Shown one piece after another: positions 42,641 through 49,769 of a DNA stretch of 64,000 bases. The notes under the pieces were generated by a model, which was given only the letters and a program-made list of their open reading frames with translations, had not been told where the DNA came from and searched no databases. The number at the start of each line of letters is the position of its first letter. Positions within the stretch are counted from its first letter, which is position 1. The DNA comes from WHSW01 sp963729075. Lineage in GTDB: Bacteria; Actinomycetota; Thermoleophilia; Solirubrobacterales; 70-9. Location: positions 121,992 through 185,991 of the forward strand of contig CAVSMU010000011.1 in the NCBI GenBank assembly GCA_963729075.1, given 5' to 3'. A program made the translations under genes and the position numbers.

Positions 42641-43212
42641 GCCGCTGCTCCTCCGCGCGACGAGCGACAGCCGTGTTGCGGCTCCCGGTGCTCGTCCGAT
42701 GGGGGAGCGGCGATGCGGCTCGCCCCGCCCGAAGGTCGCAGCCCCGGTCGCTAGGGGTTCGACCCTTAGAAGACGCCAATCACGCGTCGGATTCGGCCGC
42801 GTTCTACCGCAACGTTGATGCGGTTTGGCCGAAGGTCATCGGTCACCGGTAGCTGCTCGCCATCGCGCTTTACAACCCGGACTGTGCAGTCGTGCTTGTG
42901 GGCGATCCGGCGAGCACGCTTCAGTCGCCTGTCCTCGAGGCGATCGGCGTCGTAGCCGGCAGCGCCGGATCCCTTCGGGCAGATCTGGCGACCGTCGTTG
43001 TGGTCGTCGATGCGATTGCTGGCCTACGAGCACTGCGATCGTCGTGGCGAGCGCAACCGCTGGCGTGCGAGCCGTTGCCATCGCTAACAACGCTACGGAA
43101 CTCCTGCTGCCGGTCACGCTCGCCTCGGTCTTGAGCACCGACCTGATGGGGACCGTGCTGAGCAAGGGGTGGCCGATCCAGGCCTAGGCGCCGCAACTCA
43201 GGCTCGGACCAG
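42641..43212. other. Probable gene debris, unrecognised
   Basis: Short frames with gene-like text occur (SDSAAFYRNVDAVWPKVIGH; LYNPDCAVVLVGDPASTLQS; IANNATELLLPVTLASVLST ending KGWPIQA) but none is a complete gene. They continue the relic zone that began at 41.2 kb. Confidence 0.4.
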
Positions 43213-44670
43213 TCACGAAACCCGCACCGGCCGGCGATCCGAGACCGAGCCGACGTGGCCCAGTGCCGACCTCGCCGCCCAGTAGCCGCACATCCCGTGG
43301 ACGCCGCCACCGGGGGGCGTCGAGGACGAGCAGATGAACAGCCCCGGAACCGGCGTCGAGTAGGGCACCGCGCGCGCCACCGGCCGGGTGAAGAGCTGGC
43401 GCAGGTCCTGGACGCCGCCGTTGATGTCGCCGCCGACGTAGTTGGGGTTTCGGCGCTCGACCTCGGCGGGGCCCATCACCGAGCGTTCCAGGATTCTGTC
43501 CGCGAAGCCGGGCGCGAAGCGCTCGACCTGGGCCTCGACCGCCGCGGTCATGTCGCGGTTCGAACCGCTGGGCACATGGCAGTAGGCCCAGGCGGTGTGC
43601 TTACCCGCCGGCGCCCGGCTGGGATCGAAGAGGCTCGCCTGCACGAGCAGGACGAACGGCCACTCGGCGTGCTCGCCGCCGCCGACGGCGTCCTCCGACG
43701 CGGCGATCTCTTCCAGGGTGCCGCCCAGGTGCACGGTCCCGGCCCGGGCGACCTCGGGCGCGGCCCATGGGATCGGCGCATCGAGCGCCCAGTCGAGCTT
43801 GAACACGCCGGGCCCGTAACGGTAGCGAGCCAAGCGCCGCTTGTAGGGCTGCGGCAGTGAGGTGCCGGCGATGCGCACGAGTTGACGCGGGGTCACGTCG
43901 AGGAGCGTCGGCCCGGCGGCCGGCAGCTCGGAGAGCGATTCGATCACGCGCCCGGTCTCGATCCGCCCGCCGAGGGAGCGCAGGTGTGCGGCGAGCGCAT
44001 CGGCCAGCCGCTGGGAGCCACCTGCGGCCACGGGCCAGCCCACCGCGTGCGCGCCGACCGCCAGGACGATGCCGAAGGCCGCGCTGGCCGGTGTCGAGAG
44101 CGAGAGCATCGAGTGCGCGCAGGACCCGCCCAGCAGGGCTCGCGCGCGCTCGCCTTCGAAGCGCGAACGGGCCAGGCCCACGGCCGAGCGGAGGCCGCTG
44201 AGGCCGAAGCGGCCGAGCAGGAGAGGATGGCGCGGCGGGCGCAGCGGGCCGAGAAGCTCCCCGACGAGGGAATCGGCGTTGCGGACCAGAGGCTCGAACA
44301 GCCGGCGGTACGCCCGCGCGTCGGATCCGAGGGAGGCCGCCGTCTCCTGCACCGAGCGCTCCAGGATCACAGCCGACCCGCCGTCGAGCGGATGCGCCAG
44401 CGGAGCCTCGGGGTGCACGAGCTCCAGACCGTGCTCGGTCAACGCCAGCCCGCGCAGGAACGGCGACAGCAGCGCCAAGGAGTGAACGGTCGAGCAGGTG
44501 TCGTGGACGAAGCCCGGCAGGGTCAACTCCTCCGATCGCGCCCCGCCGCCGACGGTTTCGGCGCCCTCGATCAGGGTGACGTTGCGACCCGCCTCGGCCA
44601 GCGCGATCGCAGCCGCGAGCCCGTTCGGGCCCGCGCCCACCACGACGGCGTCGTCGCGGGCCTCAGGCAA
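43213..44670 (-). CDS. FAD-dependent NAD(P)-type oxidoreductase, phytoene desaturase-like
   Basis: A 485-residue flavoprotein: N-terminal dinucleotide site VVGAGPNGLAAAIALAEAG, IEGAETVGGGARSEE, and the closing C-terminal motif GLFICSSSTPPGGGVHGMCG. This is the carotenoid-desaturase/all-trans-retinol oxidoreductase group. TTG 44670 is chosen because it begins just before the GAGPNG site and overlaps the upstream stop by eight bases. It is coupled to the DUF1990-like gene. Confidence 0.87.
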   Translation of the reverse strand: MPEARDDAVVVGAGPNGLAAAIALAEAGRNVTLIEGAETVGGGARSEELTLPGFVHDTCSTVHSLALLSPFLRGLALTEHGLELVHPEAPLAHPLDGGSAVILERSVQETAASLGSDARAYRRLFEPLVRNADSLVGELLGPLRPPRHPLLLGRFGLSGLRSAVGLARSRFEGERARALLGGSCAHSMLSLSTPASAAFGIVLAVGAHAVGWPVAAGGSQRLADALAAHLRSLGGRIETGRVIESLSELPAAGPTLLDVTPRQLVRIAGTSLPQPYKRRLARYRYGPGVFKLDWALDAPIPWAAPEVARAGTVHLGGTLEEIAASEDAVGGGEHAEWPFVLLVQASLFDPSRAPAGKHTAWAYCHVPSGSNRDMTAAVEAQVERFAPGFADRILERSVMGPAEVERRNPNYVGGDINGGVQDLRQLFTRPVARAVPYSTPVPGLFICSSSTPPGGGVHGMCGYWAARSALGHVGSVSDRRPVRVS

Positions 44671-45436
44671 CCGGACGATCGCGCTTGAACGTGCGCTTGA
44701 CGGCCCGCCCGGGAGCTCCCAGCGTGTACAGCGTCGAGCGGATCGCGGCGCTGTGCCAGACGTTGCGCCACTTGGACCACTGGCGCTTCTTGTCGACGCA
44801 GACCACCTTCGCATCCACCTCGCCGTCGTGATCGAAGTGGGCGGCCAGCGCCGTCAGCGTCTGGCTCCAGAAGCGGTCCTCCTGCTTGTGACCGCCGAGA
44901 GTCAGCCCGAGCTCGAAGATCGGATCACTGGCGCGCATCAGCACCTGGGCCTGGGCGACGGTCTGGTCGTCGACCTCGGTCGCGCTGAAGGTGATCCAGC
45001 CGGCGAACATGTGGCCTTCCGGGGTCATCAACGTGAATGACTCCTCATCGGCGAACAGCACCATCACGCCCGTCGACAGCTTCATCTTGCCCGGCAGGGC
45101 CATGTTGAGCAGCGCCACGTCGCCGGGCTTGATCCCGGTGAGCGGCCCGTAGAAGCGGTTGCCCTCCGGCCAGAAGTCCGGGAAGCGCTGCTTCCAGGTG
45201 GCGATCAGGGCGGTGTTCGAGACCCGCTCGGATGGGATCCGCACCTGATAGGTCTTCTGCCACATCTTGCCGAAGCCCTGGATCGGCGAGGTCAGCCGCC
45301 GACCCTCGACGTTGATGTTGACGGCGCCCTCGGGAACGTCGGAGACGTTCAGGCGTGAGACCGACTTCGCCCAGCTCGTCGCGTCGCGCGCGGCGGCTCG
45401 CTCGTCGGGGGTGATCTCTTGTGGTGTGTCGCTCAT
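44663..45436 (-). CDS. Conserved-looking protein, DUF1990-like (unknown)
   Basis: A 257-residue protein. The centre (GVMVLFADEESFTLMTPEGH to FAGWITFSATEVDD and MRASDPIFELGLTLGG) resembles the DUF1990/SRPBCC-like group of plants and actinobacteria. Family placement is tentative. It overlaps the oxidoreductase and is likely to be one unit with it. Confidence 0.6.
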   Translation of the reverse strand: MSDTPQEITPDERAAARDATSWAKSVSRLNVSDVPEGAVNINVEGRRLTSPIQGFGKMWQKTYQVRIPSERVSNTALIATWKQRFPDFWPEGNRFYGPLTGIKPGDVALLNMALPGKMKLSTGVMVLFADEESFTLMTPEGHMFAGWITFSATEVDDQTVAQAQVLMRASDPIFELGLTLGGHKQEDRFWSQTLTALAAHFDHDGEVDAKVVCVDKKRQWSKWRNVWHSAAIRSTLYTLGAPGRAVKRTFKRDRPVA

Positions 45437-45445
45437 GGGTTCCCC

Positions 45446-45805
45446 CTACGAATCGCCGGCCGCGGCCAGGGCTTCGTCCTCGGAGTCGTGGATGCCGACC
45501 GCTTCATCGAGCCGGGTGAGCTCGAAGATCTGCCGGTAGTGGTCTGACAGGCCGTAGGCCAGCACCCGCTGGCGCTGGCGCTGGGCGCGCACCAGGACCG
45601 TGACCAGGAGTCCGATGCCACCGCTGTTCATGTAGTCGAGGCCGGTGAAGTTGAGCACCACGGCTCGCACCCCATCGCCGTTCGCGCGACCGTATGCATC
45701 CATCAACACGTCCTCGCTCTGGGCCGTGATGTCGCCCCTGATGTCGATCACGCGCGTGGTCTCGGAGACCTCACGCACGTCGAAGCTCGTCGCTGCGTCA
45801 GGCAT
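45446..45805 (-). CDS. STAS-domain anti-sigma factor antagonist (B)
   Basis: A 119-residue STAS protein: VIDIRGDITAQSEDVLMDAY, then LNFTGLDYMNSGGIGLLVTV with the phosphorylatable Ser in MNS. ATG 45805 follows GGGAGAGACG. It overlaps the next STAS gene by eight bases. Together with STAS A and the fused phosphatase-kinase it forms a partner-switching module. Confidence 0.9.
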   Translation of the reverse strand: MPDAATSFDVREVSETTRVIDIRGDITAQSEDVLMDAYGRANGDGVRAVVLNFTGLDYMNSGGIGLLVTVLVRAQRQRQRVLAYGLSDHYRQIFELTRLDEAVGIHDSEDEALAAAGDS

Positions 45806-46163
45806 CGTCTCTCCCATCCGCGGCGCTGATGGCGCCGTCTTCGGTGTCGGTGATCGTCATGAAGTCGGCCAGCCGCGTGATCTCGAAGATCTCGCGATAG
45901 TGGTCCGACAGCCCGCATGCGGCGATCTTCACCCCCTGCGCCCTGGCCTGGGCCAGCAAGCCCACGATCAGGGCGATTCCGGTGCTGTTCATGTACTCGG
46001 CCCCGGCGAAGTTGAGGATCACCGAGCCCGTCGGGTCCCGGGTCGCATCCGCGTAGGCGCTCTCGAGCGCCCGCTCGGCCCTCGAGTCGATTTCGCCCCG
46101 CAGGTCGATGATCGCCGTGTCGTCCCGGCGGCGGACGACCAGGTCGAGCTCACCCATCTCCAT
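45798..46163 (-). CDS. STAS-domain anti-sigma factor antagonist (A)
   Basis: A 121-residue STAS protein: AIIDLRGEIDSRAERALESA, then LNFAGAEYMNSTGIALIVGL with the Ser in MNS. ATG 46163 follows GGGAGAGGACG. It overlaps the phosphatase gene by 14 bases and STAS B by eight bases. The two STAS proteins are paralogues of each other (YRE/QIFE(I/L)TRL...DSE/TEDEA tails). Confidence 0.9.
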   Translation of the reverse strand: MEMGELDLVVRRRDDTAIIDLRGEIDSRAERALESAYADATRDPTGSVILNFAGAEYMNSTGIALIVGLLAQARAQGVKIAACGLSDHYREIFEITRLADFMTITDTEDGAISAADGRDDA

Positions 46164-47772
46164 CGTCCTCTCCCTTCAGGCGCATGGCGAGCTCGAGGGT
46201 GTGCCCCCGCGCATCGCTCTCCACCCGCGTCTCGTCGACCATCTTCTCGATCAGGAACAGGCCCCAGCCGCGGGGCCTCTGGCGACCCTCGAGCTTCGCC
46301 TCGAGATCGGGGACCTCGGGCTCCGGCAGCTCACCGGCCTCGCCGCGATCCGTTATGCGGACGCGAACGGTGTCGCCTCGGTGCACGACGCGGATCCGGA
46401 CCTGGCTGTCGGGCCAGTACTCGTTGCCGTGCTCCATCGCGTTCATCGTCGCCTCGGCAAGCGCGGTCTTCAGGCGCTCCAGGCGGGCCGGCGCCATCCC
46501 CAGGCCGGCGATTGCACTCTCGACCCGACGGATCGCCTCGCGCTCGTTTCCCGGCTCGCTCGCAAGCTGGAACTCCGCCAGCACCGTCTCGCTGGAGGTG
46601 TCGGATGGCCGCGTAGAGATTCCCGAGCGCTCGAGGGTGACCATGGTGATGTCGTCCTCCTGCTCGGCCCCGGGGCCGGTGAAGCCCGTCAGGTCGCGAA
46701 GCACTCGGTCGATCAGCTGCTGACCGCCGGGCGCATCGGCAACGGTCTCCTTGAGGCGCGGGAAGCCGAACATCTCCCGGTCGGGGTCGTGCGCCTCGAC
46801 GATCCCGTCTGAATGCAGGAGGACGCTCTCGCCGGGCGCGAGCACCGCCTCCTTCTCCTCGTACTTCATCCCTGGCATCAGGCCCAGCGGCATTCCCCGC
46901 GCACGCAGCTCCTCGACGCCGTCGGCGGTCTTCACATAGGGCACGTCGTGGCCCGCATTCGCGAATCGCAGCAGCCCGCTCGCGGGATCGAGCACTCCGT
47001 AGAGGCAGGTGACGAACATCTTCTCGGGCATGTCGGGACACAGGTGGTCATTCACCCGCTCCAGCACCGTGCCGGGCTCGATCAGGCGCTGAGCCGAGGC
47101 CCTGAGCACGCTGCGGGTGGCGGACATCACCAGGGCGGCCGGCACACCCTTGTCGGTGACGTCGCCGACGACGAATCCGACCCGCCCGTCCGGCAGGGGG
47201 ATGACGTCATAGAAGTCGCCTCCCACCTCCCGCGCGGGCTGGTAATAAGCGGCCACCTGCCAACCCGGAAGCTCGGGAAGCTCCTTGGGCAGGAAGTTCT
47301 GCTGGATCAGCCGGGCGACCTCGAGCTCCTGCTCGAAGCGCTGCCGGGTCACGGCCTCAGCCTCCTGCTCGCGGACGAGCTGGCCGACCCGCAGCGCCGG
47401 CGCCGCCTGAGCGGCGAGATTGTCGAGCAGCTTGCGGTCGTCGGAGGAGTACTCCTGCTCGGACATCCGCGGCCCCAGGTTCAGGACCCCGATCAGCTCG
47501 CCCTGGCTGACGAGCGGGACGACCAGCTTCACGCCGGCCGCTCGCAGCTCGGTAAGGGCCGGCGAGTCGAGCTCCAGGGCGTCGATCTCGACCGCCCCGC
47601 TGGCGCTCTGGAGGTAGGCGAGGAGCGGATCGTTGGGGCCGATCTCCACCGGCGCCTGCGTCGGCGAGACCTCGATGCCCCGCGGCCGCGGCGCCTCCTG
47701 CTCGGCGGGCGCGGGCTCGTGGCCACCGCCGCGCCGCAACCTTCGCCGCAACCGTCTGTTCAGAGCTGCCAT
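46150..47772 (-). CDS. PP2C-type phosphatase fused to GAF and HATPase (anti-sigma kinase) domains
   Basis: A 540-residue protein: a GAF-like domain (about 45-135, VPLVSQGELIGVLNLGP), a linker coiled coil, an RsbU/SpoIIE PP2C phosphatase (EVGGDFYDVIPLPDGRVGFV, NDHLCPDMPEKMF, HSDGIVEAHD) and a C-terminal HATPase of the RsbW type (TALAEATMNAMEHGNEYWPD, GWGLFLIEKM). It would phosphorylate and dephosphorylate STAS partners. ATG 47772 follows AGGAGTTCG. The first 20 residues are Arg-rich. Confidence 0.92.
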   Translation of the reverse strand: MAALNRRLRRRLRRGGGHEPAPAEQEAPRPRGIEVSPTQAPVEIGPNDPLLAYLQSASGAVEIDALELDSPALTELRAAGVKLVVPLVSQGELIGVLNLGPRMSEQEYSSDDRKLLDNLAAQAAPALRVGQLVREQEAEAVTRQRFEQELEVARLIQQNFLPKELPELPGWQVAAYYQPAREVGGDFYDVIPLPDGRVGFVVGDVTDKGVPAALVMSATRSVLRASAQRLIEPGTVLERVNDHLCPDMPEKMFVTCLYGVLDPASGLLRFANAGHDVPYVKTADGVEELRARGMPLGLMPGMKYEEKEAVLAPGESVLLHSDGIVEAHDPDREMFGFPRLKETVADAPGGQQLIDRVLRDLTGFTGPGAEQEDDITMVTLERSGISTRPSDTSSETVLAEFQLASEPGNEREAIRRVESAIAGLGMAPARLERLKTALAEATMNAMEHGNEYWPDSQVRIRVVHRGDTVRVRITDRGEAGELPEPEVPDLEAKLEGRQRPRGWGLFLIEKMVDETRVESDARGHTLELAMRLKGEDDGDG

Positions 47773-47879
47773 CCGAACTCCTTTGTGGGCGGGGGCCGCG
47801 CCAGCCACCAGGACGTTACGTTGTTCTCGGCCGGGTGCCATCTGGGTTTCAGTTCTACGGCAGGGGCGTCCGGGATCCG

Positions 47880-48446
47880 TTACGAGGCCCGAACCCCGTA
47901 GACCTCGACCGTCTTCGCCTTTCCCCGGAGCTCGAGCGAGCCGCGATGGGCTAGGTCCGGAGCCTCGGCTTCGAGCAGGGCGCGGGTCGCCTCGGTCACC
48001 AGCAGCGCCTCCCCGAGCTCGCGGGTGGCGTCCTGCACCCTCGCCGCGACGTTGACGGGGTCGCCGATCACTCCCAGCTCGGTGAGATCTCCCCCACCCA
48101 TCGTCCCGACCAGAACGAGGCCCGAGTTGACGCCGATCCCGATCCGGCAGCGCTCGCCGAACTGAGACTCGACCGAGCGCAGCATGCTCCTGGCGGCGGC
48201 GAGCGCCCGATCAGGATGGTCGGGCAGGGGCATCGGAGCGCCGAACACGGCGAGCAACCCGTCTCCGAGCAGCTTGTTGGCGTGCCCACCGTACTGCGCG
48301 ACGACCGGCACCACGAGCTCGAAGAACTCGTTCAGGTAATCCACCGCTTCACGCGCGGTGGATCGGTCGGCGAAGCTCGTGAAGCCTCTGATGTCGACGA
48401 AGAGGACCGTGACCATCGCCCACTCGGGCTCGACACGTGCCGTCAT
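47880..48446 (-). CDS. Class III adenylate/guanylate cyclase catalytic domain
   Basis: A 188-residue cyclase: metal Asp in VTVLFVDIRGFTSFAD, second Asp in NKLLGDGLLAVFGAP, transition-state residues in GDPVNVAARVQDAT, and the ending LRGKAKTVEVYGV. It makes cAMP or cGMP. ATG 48446 overlaps the sensor gene stop by four bases (ATGA), so it is the output of that membrane protein, which lacks its own catalytic domain. Confidence 0.92.
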   Translation of the reverse strand: MTARVEPEWAMVTVLFVDIRGFTSFADRSTAREAVDYLNEFFELVVPVVAQYGGHANKLLGDGLLAVFGAPMPLPDHPDRALAAARSMLRSVESQFGERCRIGIGVNSGLVLVGTMGGGDLTELGVIGDPVNVAARVQDATRELGEALLVTEATRALLEAEAPDLAHRGSLELRGKAKTVEVYGVRAS

Positions 48447-49624
48447 TGGCGCTCGGGCGTGCGTAGCCAGAGCGACACGTGCGCCGGCTGCATCGTCTCG
48501 GCGACCACGCCGCGAAGCTCGGCGTCGAGCGCGCTCAAGTCGACCTCGTCTCGCAGCCGGGTCGAGAAGCCTTCCAGGGTCTTCGCGGCGTCGTACTTGC
48601 GCCGATAGAACCGCCGGTCGACGACGCCCTGGACGCGGGTCCGCGCCGGGCGGAACAGCGCGGCGACCGCGAGCGTCGAGGCCGCCACCGCGAGGCCTGA
48701 GTCGCCGGTCAGACCGTTGAGAAGCAGCTGCAGCAGCAGCACGCTGCCGAGATACGTGCCCGCCAGAATCACGGTCAGCGCGCCGTAGACGAGGGTGCGG
48801 TTGATGACGACGTCGATGTCGTAGAGGCGGTAGCGGAGGATCGCGACGCCGGCTGCGATCGGAAGCCCGAGAATGCTGAGCATGATCGAGACGTTGGAGA
48901 CGGCCTCGCCCCACACGTCGAAGAGGACAAGGGCGATCGGGAAGATCACCGCCACGATCGCTCCCGCGAGCGCCAACCACTTGATCTGCACGCGCTCCTC
49001 ACCCGTCGCGCGTCGGAACCTGAGGATGAGTGACACCGCCGAGCCGCCGATGCCCACGATGAGGGCGAGGAACGACAGCCCGGTGAGCGGATCGAGCACG
49101 GAGCTCGTCACGCCGTAGGGGTTCATCAGCTGCGGGTAGTCCTCGAGTGGGCCCGCAGTCAGGCCTGTCGTCACGAAAATTCCTGCGATGCCGAGCGCGG
49201 CGCACCATGCGATCGGCCGCCAGCGTGGCGAGAGCAGGTGGCCGTCCGGAAACAGCAGGAGGAGGAACGTCGCGGGCACGAGGATGAACGGAATCCAGGA
49301 GAGGCTCCCGTACCAGGCCGCGGCCTTGGCGAGTGCCTCGGACCCTCCATTGCCGCCAACCCAGTAGTCGGCGTACGCATGGGCGACCTCTGCCAGGCCC
49401 GCGGTCACCGCCACCGAGAGGAAGATCCAGCCGATCGCGTTACCGGGGTGACGGGTCGCGATCACGGCGCCGACGCCCGCGAAGACGAGCGCGATCGCCA
49501 AGATGAAGCCGCTGAGCCCGACGCCCGAGCCGCCCGCAGCGTAGATCACCACGCTGGACACCAACAGCGTGACCGCGAGCGCCACCAGGCCCCAGGTCAA
49601 GCGCCGCGCGGTTCGGTCGCTCAT
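48443..49624 (-). CDS. Membrane sensor protein with short cytoplasmic tail
   Basis: A 393-residue protein with about nine helices (10-320) followed by a ~75-residue cytoplasmic tail RRFYRRKYDAAKTLEGFSTR and VAETMQPAHVSLWLR that looks like the region before a histidine kinase core, but no kinase domain follows. Instead a cyclase gene overlaps its end. This resembles one-component sensors whose output has been split to a separate gene. Signal unknown. Confidence 0.78.
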   Translation of the reverse strand: MSDRTARRLTWGLVALAVTLLVSSVVIYAAGGSGVGLSGFILAIALVFAGVGAVIATRHPGNAIGWIFLSVAVTAGLAEVAHAYADYWVGGNGGSEALAKAAAWYGSLSWIPFILVPATFLLLLFPDGHLLSPRWRPIAWCAALGIAGIFVTTGLTAGPLEDYPQLMNPYGVTSSVLDPLTGLSFLALIVGIGGSAVSLILRFRRATGEERVQIKWLALAGAIVAVIFPIALVLFDVWGEAVSNVSIMLSILGLPIAAGVAILRYRLYDIDVVINRTLVYGALTVILAGTYLGSVLLLQLLLNGLTGDSGLAVAASTLAVAALFRPARTRVQGVVDRRFYRRKYDAAKTLEGFSTRLRDEVDLSALDAELRGVVAETMQPAHVSLWLRTPERQ

Positions 49625-49769
49625 CTTCCCCTCATGGGACAGGTGCCCCCAGAGTTGCTCATCTCGCCCATTCTCCCGTCGGTCGGCCGCATTGCAAGCT
49701 CCGAAGGCTCCCGCGCCGGCGTCCTGTATTCGTTACGAGACGTTCGCGCCGACGGTTATCGTGGCGCTC

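Noticed and set aside
42741..42775. A tRNA-like hairpin CTAGGGGTTCGACCCTTAG
   Set aside because: It lacks a T-loop of correct size and any other tRNA arm; simply a short inverted repeat in gene debris.
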